DNA from: JBAWAP01 sp049589355
GTDB lineage: Bacteria; Chloroflexota; Anaerolineae; VGOG01
Direction: 5' to 3'
DNA: 8,713 nucleotides
Assembly (NCBI GenBank): GCA_049589355.1
Contig: JBAWAP010000051.1
Coordinates: forward strand, 1 to 8,713
The notes beneath the pieces were generated by a model that was not told the origin of the DNA, did not search any database, and worked only from the letters and a program-made list of their open reading frames with translations. The translations under genes and the position numbers were made by a program. Position 1 is the stretch's first letter; the number at the start of each line of letters is the position of its first letter. Below are positions 1 through 5,589 of this stretch, piece by piece.

Positions 1-312
1 GTCCAACCCCAACACCCCCTCGATGTCGGCCATGGTGCGCAAGCCGCCGCCCAACTGGATTCGAAGTTTGAAGTTTGAACTTTGAACTTTGAGCTTTGAA
101 CTTACTATCTCCTCCACCACTCGTAGATTCGCTGAGGCCTGGCCGAAGGCGCCATCAAGGTTGATGACATGGAGCCACTCGGCGCCTTGAGAGGCCCAGT
201 GCTCGGCCATGGCTACGGGATCATCGGAGAAGACAGTTTCCGCTTCGGGGCGTCCCTGCCGCAGGCGGACACACCTCCCTTGACGCAGATCAATGGCAGG
301 AAAGACGATCAT
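1..312 (-). CDS. hisA: HisA, ProFAR isomerase (partial, C-terminal part outside window)
   Basis: The first 104 residues of the (beta/alpha)8 enzyme that isomerises ProFAR to PRFAR in histidine synthesis. The N-terminus reads MIVFPAIDLRQGRCVRL, with the catalytic Asp8 of the family, followed by an LHVINLDGAF strand near residues 47-56 and the phosphate-site QLGGGLRTMADIEGVL near 85-100. The frame is open to base 1, so the rest (family length about 240) lies to the left. The ATG at 312 is the natural family start. Its own ribosome site is poor: the nearest good match, GGAGGT, is about 15 nt upstream and buried in a palindrome, and the start overlaps the stop of a small upstream ORF as ATGA. Residues about 70-83 (SSKLKVQSSNFKL) come from a heptamer tract and replace the short turn before the QLGGG strand. 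Identification is secure; the effect of the insert is unknown. Confidence 0.95.
   Translation of the reverse strand, partial: MIVFPAIDLRQGRCVRLRQGRPEAETVFSDDPVAMAEHWASQGAEWLHVINLDGAFGQASANLRVVEEIVSSKLKVQSSNFKLRIQLGGGLRTMADIEGVLGLD
64..104 (-). repeat. GTTCAAA heptamer tract inside hisA
   Basis: About five to six imperfect copies of a 7-bp unit (TTTGAAC on the plus strand, GTTCAAA on the coding strand, with AAGTTTG and GAGCTTT variants). It is read in frame by hisA as a Ser/Lys/Gln/Phe-rich stretch of about 14 residues between a helix and the next beta strand. The same unit occurs in hisC and hisG in this window. Confidence 0.9.
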
Positions 313-392
313 GGCTGCTTACCCAAGACCTCCGAGGTCTTACAGAGCAACCTCGCCCGGTACATTGTCCGCAAAAGCAGCGATTTGACCAT
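309..392 (-). CDS. Candidate 27-residue ORF coupled to hisA
   Basis: An unrecognised small ORF in the only real gap of the his operon. It starts at ATG 392 with a strong Shine-Dalgarno (GAGGAGG, about 7 nt upstream), begins MVKSLLLRTM, ends KTSEVLGKQP, and its TGA overlaps the hisA ATG as ATGA. KTSEV is encoded by the second palindrome copy. Because hisA itself has a weak ribosome site, translation of this ORF could deliver ribosomes to hisA. The alternative is that it is a chance frame within repeat-derived sequence. Seen: start, ribosome site, overlap. Inferred: that it is translated. Confidence 0.35.
   Translation of the reverse strand: MVKSLLLRTMYRARLLCKTSEVLGKQP
325..341. repeat. Palindrome AAGACCTCCGAGGTCTT, copy 1 (hisA side)
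   Basis: A perfect 8-bp inverted repeat around one central base, 12 bp upstream of the hisA ATG. Its core AGACCTCCGAGGTCT is shared with the copy at 408-426. On the coding strand it contains GGAGGT, a good anti-16S match that a hairpin would hide. It is probably a dispersed palindromic repeat. Confidence 0.85.
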
Positions 393-407
393 TGAAAAGC
401 CCTCCTC

Positions 408-426
408 TTAGACCTCGGAGGTCTAA
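408..426. repeat. Palindrome TTAGACCTCGGAGGTCTAA, copy 2 (hisH side)
   Basis: A perfect 9-bp inverted repeat around one central base. It supplies the hisH stop codon (TAG, 423-425). The two copies have opposite centre bases, so copy 2 is the inverse of copy 1. In RNA each can fold on itself or pair with the other across the intervening 66 nt, which holds the ribosome site of the small ORF. There is no U-run after it, so it is not a classical terminator. Confidence 0.85.
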
Positions 427-1052
427 CCACGAGCATTTTCAGATGCACCTTCAACCAACGCCGTGAAGTTGCGCAGAATCTTCAGCCCCACCGCCTGGCT
501 CTTCTCAGGATGGAACTGGATGCCAAAGACGTTATCCTGACCGATGATAGAGGCGTAGTCTATCTCATAGTCGGTGGTGGCCAGGACGATTTCTGGGTCA
601 TCAGGGGCGACGTAGTAGGAATGGACGAAGTAGGCGTAGCTGCCATCGGCCACATCCTCTAGGAGGAGGCTGGCCCGCTGGATGTGAATCTGGTTCCAAC
701 CGATTTGCGGCACCTTGAGGCCAACCTCGAAGCGCTTGACCCTGCCGTCAAATACACTCAGGCCCCGGTGCTGGCCTATCTCATCGCTCTCTTCAAATAG
801 GAGTTGCAAACCCAGGCAGATGCCCAGGAAAGGACGCCCCTGGGCTATCAACTGGCGGATGACATCGGTCAGCCCTGCTCGCTCCAAATTGGACATCGCG
901 TTACCGAAGGCTCCCACGCCGGGCAGCACCACCGCCGACGCTGATTCGATAGTCGCCCGATTCGTGGTAACCACTGCCTCGGCCCCCACGTACTCAAAGG
1001 CCCTCTGGACGCTACGCAGGTTCCCCACCCCGTAGTCAATAATGGCGATCAT
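423..1052 (-). CDS. hisH: HisH, glutamine amidotransferase subunit of IGP synthase
   Basis: A class I (triad) glutaminase that hydrolyses glutamine and passes ammonia to HisF, which converts PRFAR into imidazole glycerol phosphate and AICAR. The N-terminus MIAIIDYGVGNLRSVQ is typical, with LPGVGAFG at 43-50 and the nucleophile elbow GICLGLQLLF giving Cys79. The GIQFHPEKSQ motif gives His181 and Glu183, completing the triad. PQIGWN at 115-120 is also conserved. At 209 residues it matches the family. Its ATG abuts the hisB stop and has AAAGGAG about 9 nt upstream, inside hisB. The stop codon lies within a palindromic repeat, so the last few residues may have been set by that insertion. No defect is visible. 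Confidence 0.97.
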   Translation of the reverse strand: MIAIIDYGVGNLRSVQRAFEYVGAEAVVTTNRATIESASAVVLPGVGAFGNAMSNLERAGLTDVIRQLIAQGRPFLGICLGLQLLFEESDEIGQHRGLSVFDGRVKRFEVGLKVPQIGWNQIHIQRASLLLEDVADGSYAYFVHSYYVAPDDPEIVLATTDYEIDYASIIGQDNVFGIQFHPEKSQAVGLKILRNFTALVEGASENARG

Positions 1053-1646
1053 CTACAAGACTCCTTTGGTGGAGGGCACATCGGCGCGGCGAGGCTCAAT
1101 CCTTGTCGCTGCTCCCAGTGCCCGCCCCAATGCCTTGAAGAGAGCCTCGGCCTTGTGATGGTCGTCGCGGCCGTAGAGGACGCGGGCGTGGAGGTTCATG
1201 CGGGCGTGGTAAGCCAGGGTCTCCAGGAAATGAGGGATGAGACTGGTGGCCAAACCCCCGATACGAGGGGTGGCGAAATCGGCTTCCACCACCGCATAAG
1301 CCCGTCCCCCCAGATCGAGGGCCACAAAAGCCAGGACCTCGTCCATGGGCACGCAACTGTGGGCCATGCGCACGATGCCCTCTCGCTCCCCCAGGGCCTC
1401 GTCGAGGGCTTTCCCCAGGCAGATGGCCACATCCTCCACCGTGTGATGCTCGTCCACCTCCAGGTCCCCCTGGGCCTGCACCGTCAGGTCGAAGAGGCCG
1501 TGGAGGGCCAGATGGAAGAGCATGTGATCAAAGAATGGTATCCCGGTCTCGATCTCATATTCGCCCTTTCCATCCAGGTTGAGGGCTACCTCCACCTGGG
1601 TCTCCTTCGTTTGGCGATGAATCCTCACCGTGCGGTTTTCTTTCAT
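1053..1646 (-). CDS. hisB: HisB, imidazoleglycerol-phosphate dehydratase (monofunctional)
   Basis: Dehydrates imidazole glycerol phosphate to imidazole acetol phosphate using two metal ions. The two His-rich metal motifs are present: DEHHTVED at 65-72 and DDHHKAEALFKALGRAL at 161-177. FFDHMLFHLALHG (38-50), MDE (101-103), DLGGR (111-115) and the C-terminal PSTKG (191-195) are also there. At 197 residues it is the stand-alone enzyme, with no fused histidinol-phosphatase domain as in enterics. A separate phosphatase is therefore needed and is not seen in this window. The start ATG overlaps the hisC TGA (ATGA), with AAAGG just upstream. It carries no repeat insertion, unlike hisC, hisG, hisZ and hisA. 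Confidence 0.97.
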   Translation of the reverse strand: MKENRTVRIHRQTKETQVEVALNLDGKGEYEIETGIPFFDHMLFHLALHGLFDLTVQAQGDLEVDEHHTVEDVAICLGKALDEALGEREGIVRMAHSCVPMDEVLAFVALDLGGRAYAVVEADFATPRIGGLATSLIPHFLETLAYHARMNLHARVLYGRDDHHKAEALFKALGRALGAATRIEPRRADVPSTKGVL

Positions 1647-2821
1647 TTCGTGCCTTTCGTGGCCTTTCGTGTGATTCGCGATTCAAGTCTGCGCAACGCC
1701 TGTAGCAAGACCTCCGTCTGCTCAGGTCTACCGACGCTGATCCGGATACAGTCCCTGAGATAGGGCTTGTCGAAATAGCGTACCAGGATGCCATCCCTCT
1801 CCAAGAACAACTTGAACTGGCGGGCGTCCCACCCCAGGACCCGGCAGAGGATGAAGTTGCTACGACTGGGGTAAGGACGCAAAAAGTCAAACGTCCCCAA
1901 CTCGACGTAGAGTCTCTCCCGCTCGGCCACGATGCGCTGCACATTGGCCCGCAGGTAGTCCAGGTCCTCCAACGAGGCCAGGGCTGCGGCTTGAGCGGCC
2001 ACGTTGACATTGTAGGGCTGCTTGATCTTCCAGAGGTGGCGGATGATGCCCAGCGGGAAGACGCCGTATCCGATCCGCAGGCCAGCCAGCCCCGCCCACT
2101 TGCTGAAGGTCTTGAGCACGATGAGGTTGGGATGCTCAGGCACCAGATCTACCACGCTGGTGCCACTGAACTCCCCGTAGGCTTCATCAACGACCACCAC
2201 CAGGGGGAGCTCTAGCAACTGCAAGAGATCCTCCCGCGAGGTCAGGCTGCCATCGGGGTTATTTGGGGAGTTTATGAACAATAACTTCTTGGTCAATTTG
2301 AACTTTGAACTTTGAACTTTGGAGTTTGAAGTTTGAAGTATCCCCTCCACATTGAGAGAGAAATCGGCGCGACGGGGAACCTCCACCACCTTCGCCCCGC
2401 AGATGGCGGCGTCAAAGGAATACATGCCGAAGGTGGGCGGACAGTTGATGATCGCCTCCCCCGGTCCCAGGAAGAGGCGCATGATCAGGTCAATGAGCTC
2501 ATCGGAGCCGGCGCCGAACATGATGTGGCTCTTATCTACGCCGACGTAGTCCTGGATGGCCTCCCGCAGCAGAGTATGCTCAGGATCCGGATAGATGTGA
2601 TAACCCCGGTAACCGGCCAGGGCGGCCAGGGCCCGCGGCGAGGGGCCGTAGGGATTCTCGTTGCCGTCCAGCTTAATGATGCGCTCCACAGGCAAGCCCA
2701 AACGAGCGCTCAACACTTCAAGGGGCTCAATGGGAGTGTATTCTTCCATCTCGTAGATGTCAGAACGGAGGAGGTCCTCCACGCGGTGTCCTGAGCCTGT
2801 CGAAGGATTGAAGTCAGCCAT
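1643..2821 (-). CDS. hisC: HisC, histidinol-phosphate aminotransferase
   Basis: A PLP-dependent class I/II aminotransferase that converts imidazole acetol phosphate and glutamate to histidinol phosphate. Seen: LDGNENPYGPSP (51-62), GAGSDELIDL (103-112), FINSPNNPDGS (182-192), VVDEAYGEFSG (210-220), the PLP lysine K241 in TFSKWAGLAGLRIGYG, and a C-terminal RISVG. Length is 392, some 25-40 residues above usual. The excess is repeat-derived: PSTGSG at 6-11, QTSNSKVQSSKFKL at about 163-176, and a TRKATKGTK tail. The ATG at 2821 directly follows the hisG stop and has GGGGAG about 6 nt upstream, so the repeat-bearing N-terminus is probably translated. The conserved part begins near residue 18, and a downstream Met25 is a less likely start. 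The active site is intact. Confidence 0.95.
   Translation of the reverse strand: MADFNPSTGSGHRVEDLLRSDIYEMEEYTPIEPLEVLSARLGLPVERIIKLDGNENPYGPSPRALAALAGYRGYHIYPDPEHTLLREAIQDYVGVDKSHIMFGAGSDELIDLIMRLFLGPGEAIINCPPTFGMYSFDAAICGAKVVEVPRRADFSLNVEGILQTSNSKVQSSKFKLTKKLLFINSPNNPDGSLTSREDLLQLLELPLVVVVDEAYGEFSGTSVVDLVPEHPNLIVLKTFSKWAGLAGLRIGYGVFPLGIIRHLWKIKQPYNVNVAAQAAALASLEDLDYLRANVQRIVAERERLYVELGTFDFLRPYPSRSNFILCRVLGWDARQFKLFLERDGILVRYFDKPYLRDCIRISVGRPEQTEVLLQALRRLESRITRKATKGTK
1647..1672 (-). repeat. Short CACGAAAGG repeats at the hisC 3' end
   Basis: Tandem near-copies of TTTCGTG (plus strand; CACGAAA on the coding strand) spaced 10-11 bp apart just before the hisC stop. They encode the basic tail TRKATKGTK and also supply the AAAGG ribosome-site match for hisB. 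They resemble small dispersed repeats but may be simple local duplication. Confidence 0.5.
2295..2340 (-). repeat. GTTCAAA heptamer tract inside hisC
   Basis: Plus-strand TTTGAAC repeated about three times, then AGTTTGA variants. It is read in frame as SNSKVQSSKFKL in the loop just before the FINSPNNPDG strand of HisC. It has the same unit and coding orientation as the tracts in hisA and hisG. Confidence 0.9.
2783..2806 (-). repeat. CTGAGCCTGTCGAAGG repeat at hisC N-terminus
   Basis: A 24-bp segment shared, with one mismatch, with 3582-3605 in hisZ. It contains the word CTGAGCCTGTCGAAGG. It is read as PSTGSG-H-R at HisC residues 6-13, upstream of the conserved fold. I recognise this word as a common dispersed repeat in some bacterial genomes; that is recall, not a search. 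Confidence 0.85.
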
Positions 2822-3529
2822 CTAGCTCCCCTCCCCCAAGCTTTGAACTTTGAACCTTGAACTTTGAACTTTGAACTTCTCTATCACATCCGCAATCCGC
2901 TTCATCAGGTGGTTGATCTCCCTCAGCCTGAGCTTGTGGCTGGCGCGGTTAACGATTAGACAGGCTTCAGAGGTCATGATCTCGTCAATCTCCACCAGGT
3001 TGTTCTCGCGCAGGGTGCGCCCTGTGTCAACCATATCCACGATGAGATCGGCCAGGCCCACCTGGGGGGCCAATTCTACCGAGCCCGAGAGGCTGACCAC
3101 CTCGGCCGAGAGGCCTTGTTTCAGGAAATGTTGGCGGGTCAGGTGGGGATACTTGGTGGCCACCCGCAGCCTGTGGCTCAAGTGCAGGTTCTCGCCCCGG
3201 ATCTCCGGCGGGCCAGCCACTACCAGCCGGCAACGGCCAAAGCCCAAGCTCATCGGCTCGTAAACATCCCGCTGCTCCTCACGTAACACATCACGGCCAA
3301 CGATCCCCAGGTCAGCCGCCCCGTGTTCCACGTAGATGGGCACGTCCGTGGGCCTGATCACCATGAAGCTGAGGCCCTGCTCCGGTTCCTCCCAGAGGAG
3401 ACGGCGAGAGGAGACGATCCCCATGAGGCCGGCACAGCCCAGGTCTTGGAACAGCTTAAGGCAAGGGTGAAGGAGGCGCCCTTTTGGCAAAGCTACACTC
3501 AAGGGAGCAAAGGAGAAGGTCTCACTCAT
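2822..3529 (-). CDS. hisG: HisG, ATP phosphoribosyltransferase catalytic subunit (short form)
   Basis: Catalyses the first committed step, joining ATP and PRPP to give N1-(5-phosphoribosyl)-ATP. Seen: LSVALPKGRLL (10-20), AADLGIVGRDVL (71-82), and the PRPP-binding stretch DLIVDMVDTGRTLRENNL (161-178). The protein is 235 residues and lacks the C-terminal ACT-like regulatory domain of the ~300-residue long form, so it belongs to the short HisG type that works with HisZ, encoded immediately upstream. The true fold ends near residue 217. The tail FKVQSSRFKVQSLGEGS is encoded by a heptamer repeat tract. The ATG lies inside the end of hisZ (8-nt overlap) with GGAGGAG about 7 nt upstream. The stop abuts hisC. 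Confidence 0.96.
   Translation of the reverse strand: MSETFSFAPLSVALPKGRLLHPCLKLFQDLGCAGLMGIVSSRRLLWEEPEQGLSFMVIRPTDVPIYVEHGAADLGIVGRDVLREEQRDVYEPMSLGFGRCRLVVAGPPEIRGENLHLSHRLRVATKYPHLTRQHFLKQGLSAEVVSLSGSVELAPQVGLADLIVDMVDTGRTLRENNLVEIDEIMTSEACLIVNRASHKLRLREINHLMKRIADVIEKFKVQSSRFKVQSLGEGS
2840..2879 (-). repeat. GTTCAAA heptamer tract at the hisG 3' end
   Basis: Five copies of the 7-bp unit (one with ACCTTGA) form the C-terminal tail FKVQSSRFKVQS of HisG, residues about 217-230. The tract sits about 20 bp before the hisC start, just upstream of its GGGGAG ribosome site. Confidence 0.9.
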
Positions 3530-4808
3530 GCAAAATCTCCTCCAGTTTTCTCCAGCTCACCCAGCGCTGGCTGTCCGTTGTGCGGCGTCCTGAGCCTGTC
3601 GAAGGGGTGAGCAAAACCCTTTCCCCATCCCCGGCAACGATGGTCCAGGGAATCCCCCGCACTCGTGCATACTCCAGCAAGCCAGCCTCGTCTCGGGCCA
3701 TCACATCCACTTCTACCTTCAGCCCTCGGCGGCGCAGGCGTTGCAGGGCAGCTCTGCCCGCCGGCGCCGCTTCGCCAGCCACCAGGAGTTGGGGAGCCAG
3801 GTCTACTTCTTGCTCACCCTGTTCCTCCAGGGCCAGTAGCACCCGTTCCACCACCAGCGCGAAGCCCACCGCTGGCAGGGGGCGGCCATAGAGGCCGATG
3901 AGCTCGTCGTAGCGCCCGCCATTGCAGATGGAGAAACCCAGTCCAGGGCTGAAACCCTCGATGGTGACGCCTGTGTAGTAGTCCATACCGCGCGCCTCAC
4001 CCAGATCAATGACCAGATGCTCAGCCAGGCCTCGGGCTGATAGCAGACCGTAAACTTGCTTCAGGTTCTCTATGGCCCGGCAGGCGCCCGCATTGGGGGC
4101 CAGACTGGCCGCTCGTTCCAATGCCTCCTCGCCGCCACAGAGATGGGGCAGCTCCCCCAGGGCCGTGGCGTGACTTTCACTTATCTTCCACTTTTTCAGG
4201 GATTCTCCCAAGCTCTCCTCGTCTTTGCGATCAATGGCTCCCTTGAGCTCCTCCACCTGGGCTGGCGAGAGATCCAACTCGGCCACGATGGCCCTGAAGA
4301 AGGCCATTTGGCCCAGGTTGATCTGAAAGCCCTGGAGGCCCACCTGCCGCAAGGCTTCAATAACTATAGAGATCATCTCAGCGTCAGCTTCGGGCCCAGG
4401 GGCGCCGATGAGCTCCAACCCTGCCTGATAGAACTCTCGCTGGCGGCCTGCCTGGGGCTCCTCGAAGCGGAAGACGTTGGTAAGATAATAGAAGCGGAGC
4501 GGCAGGGGCAGGTCGTGCAGCTTAGTCCCCACGATGCGGGCTACCTGGGTAGTGATGTCGGGACGCAGGGCCAGGATATTGCCCTCGCGGTCCAGCACGC
4601 GGAAGATCTTTCTCTCGAAGTCGGCCTCGCTGCCGGCCATCAGGACGTCGTAATGTTCGTAGGTGGGAGGGATGATCTCCGTGTAGGCCCAGCTCTCGAA
4701 GAGCTGACGCCAGGTGGCCATCAGCTTCGAGAGCTTAGCCGCATCCTCCAGAAAAAGGTCGCGCACACCGCAGGGCAGCGCGGCCTTGAAAGGTCCTTCG
4801 TAAGGCAT
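3522..4808 (-). CDS. hisZ: HisZ, ATP phosphoribosyltransferase regulatory subunit
   Basis: A catalytically inactive HisRS paralogue that assembles with short HisG and mediates histidine feedback. Counting from a possible GTG at 4844 (440 aa), Met13 (4808) gives a 428-residue protein starting MPYEGPFK. That ATG is preferred because GAAGGG lies about 10 nt upstream, whereas the GTG has no ribosome site. In the 440-aa numbering: ALPCGVRDL (22-30), LRPDITTQVAR (93-103), FRFEEPQAGRQREFYQAGLELIG (125-147), GEARGMDYYTG (282-292), GGRYDELIGLYG (309-320) and an anticodon-binding-like domain from about 350. The sequence after motif 2 (EADAEMISIVIEAL) and the hisG partner favour HisZ over HisS. PSTGSGRR at 414-421 is repeat-derived. 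It overlaps hisG by 8 nt. Confidence 0.92.
   Translation of the reverse strand: MPYEGPFKAALPCGVRDLFLEDAAKLSKLMATWRQLFESWAYTEIIPPTYEHYDVLMAGSEADFERKIFRVLDREGNILALRPDITTQVARIVGTKLHDLPLPLRFYYLTNVFRFEEPQAGRQREFYQAGLELIGAPGPEADAEMISIVIEALRQVGLQGFQINLGQMAFFRAIVAELDLSPAQVEELKGAIDRKDEESLGESLKKWKISESHATALGELPHLCGGEEALERAASLAPNAGACRAIENLKQVYGLLSARGLAEHLVIDLGEARGMDYYTGVTIEGFSPGLGFSICNGGRYDELIGLYGRPLPAVGFALVVERVLLALEEQGEQEVDLAPQLLVAGEAAPAGRAALQRLRRRGLKVEVDVMARDEAGLLEYARVRGIPWTIVAGDGERVLLTPSTGSGRRTTDSQRWVSWRKLEEILHE
3582..3605 (-). repeat. CTGAGCCTGTCGAAGG repeat near hisZ C-terminus
   Basis: The second copy of the 24-bp repeat at 2783-2806, one mismatch apart and in the same coding orientation and reading frame (PSTGSG-R-R). 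It lies in a loop before the last strand and helix of the HisZ C-terminal domain. Confidence 0.85.
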
Positions 4809-4865
4809 GGCATTGAAACCCTTCAAGATCTTCGGAACCAGCACAAACGTTCAAGGCCGGCAGCG

Positions 4866-4898
4866 TGCCCCCATCAGGTCGGCAACCGTCCGGGGGCA
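4866..4898 (-). promoter_or_regulatory. Hairpin in the hisZ leader
   Basis: TGCCCCC (4866-4872) and GGGGGCA (4892-4898) form a perfect 7-bp GC-rich stem with a 19-nt loop in the untranslated stretch before hisZ. No U-run follows, so it is not an intrinsic terminator. A 29-codon frame with GTG at 4940 and TGA at 4851-4853 spans it, but that frame has one His codon only and no well-spaced ribosome site. No T-box motif and no convincing -35/-10 pair was found in 4845-4955. A role in his regulation is a guess. Confidence 0.3.
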
Positions 4899-4955
4899 GA
4901 AGGCGCATGTACGCCAGCCGAGTGTTTGCAGTTCGTGCACCTTCCCTTTATTTCT

Positions 4956-5315
4956 CTAACGCGAAGGCCTTCTGAACCTATGTCGCCCTGGTTCAATGAC
5001 AACAAAGGCTCTCGTTAGCTCGTCTTCAGAGTAAGACTTGAGGACTCTTTCAAGTTCCTGGTGTACCACATTCTGGGTTGAAGGCAAGATGCGAAGGTAA
5101 ATAACCCCCGCCCCTACACCCTTGATGAAGACAAGCCCGCCAAAATCTCTGTCCCTTGTAACAAATATTCGGCCTTGTTCTTGGGCTATTCTGAGCAAGC
5201 CCGAATCATCCGCTTGGGAGCAGCCTATTTGAGCGACAGGAACAACGTCGTGCCCTAAGTCTCTCAGGAGACGAGCAGTGACAGCGTAGACATCCTGGTC
5301 CAGAAGAAATTTCAT
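4956..5315 (-). CDS. DUF5615 PIN-like protein, probable toxin
   Basis: A 119-residue protein of the DUF5615 (Mut7-C-like PIN) family, regarded as the toxin half of DUF433/DUF5615 pairs and probably an RNase. The family pattern is clear: MKFLLDQDVY with Asp6 and Asp8, LRDLGHDVVPV (17-27), a QADDSGLL acidic motif (34-41) and FVTRDRDFGGLVF (51-63) with Asp55 and Asp57, then GAGVIYLRI. These acidic residues would make up the metal site. It starts at ATG 5315, overlapping the DUF433 stop as ATGA with only a weak ribosome site, so expression should depend on translation of the upstream partner. No membrane segment or signal peptide. Toxicity and substrate are inferred from the family and from the pairing. 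Confidence 0.88.
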   Translation of the reverse strand: MKFLLDQDVYAVTARLLRDLGHDVVPVAQIGCSQADDSGLLRIAQEQGRIFVTRDRDFGGLVFIKGVGAGVIYLRILPSTQNVVHQELERVLKSYSEDELTRAFVVIEPGRHRFRRPSR

Positions 5316-5545
5316 GCTGGTACCGCCGCTATGTGAATGTCTTCGGCTGCCACGACATCAAGAGCATATTGAATGCAAGCACGAATGTCCTCGATTTCGA
5401 GATCGGGATAGTAATCCTGGATGATTTCTGTAAATGAAAGCCCCTCCCTCATCAACTCGAGCACACCCTGCACTGGAATTCTAGTGCCAGCAACACAAGG
5501 TTTTCCAAAATGGATGTTGGGGTTGACTACAATTCTTTCTTGCAT
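5312..5545 (-). CDS. DUF433 protein, probable antitoxin
   Basis: A 77-residue DUF433 (VapB45-like) protein, normally the antitoxin partner of DUF5615. It shows the family layout: a start such as RIVVNPNIHFGKPCVAGTRIPV, then a helix-turn-helix-like segment VLELMREGLSFTEIIQDYYPDLEIEDIRACIQYA (about 28-61). It is expected to bind both the toxin and the DNA upstream of its own gene. The ATG at 5545 has AGGTGG about 6 nt upstream. That ribosome site overlaps an inverted repeat that could be its operator. The gene starts 44 bp after the polA stop, so it may be transcribed partly by read-through. The pairing and 4-nt overlap with DUF5615 make the assignment solid at family level. Confidence 0.88.
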   Translation of the reverse strand: MQERIVVNPNIHFGKPCVAGTRIPVQGVLELMREGLSFTEIIQDYYPDLEIEDIRACIQYALDVVAAEDIHIAAVPA

Positions 5546-5552
5546 CTTTCCA

Positions 5553-5572
5553 CCTCACATCTGTGTGTCAGG
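5553..5572 (-). promoter_or_regulatory. Candidate operator of the DUF433/DUF5615 module
   Basis: The imperfect inverted repeat CCTnACA-N6-TGTnAGG (6 of 7 arm positions match) lies 8 bp before the DUF433 ATG and overlaps its ribosome site. Antitoxins of this type often bind such sites. There is no clear -35/-10 pair in the 44-bp gap, so the assignment is tentative. Confidence 0.35.
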
Positions 5573-5589
5573 TATTCGATCTTCTTTAT

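Noticed and set aside
169..411. Plus-strand open frame across the hisA start
   Set aside because: Opposite to the clear HisA N-terminus on the minus strand.
408..426. Rho-independent terminator after hisH
   Set aside because: The palindrome is not followed by a U-run, and hisA continues the operon.
3522..4808. Histidyl-tRNA synthetase (hisS)
   Set aside because: Motif 2 context, the sequence after it and the adjoining short-form hisG fit HisZ better, although an anticodon-binding-like domain is present.
4851..4940. Classical histidine attenuator leader peptide
   Set aside because: Only one His codon, no run of them, and no terminator U-tract.
4961..4975. GAAGGCCTTC palindrome as a regulatory site
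   Set aside because: It is a short palindrome with no loop, inside the DUF5615 coding end; it is likely chance.
4056..5018. 320-residue plus-strand open frame opposite hisZ
   Set aside because: Antisense to conserved hisZ motifs, no family resemblance and no matching gene context.
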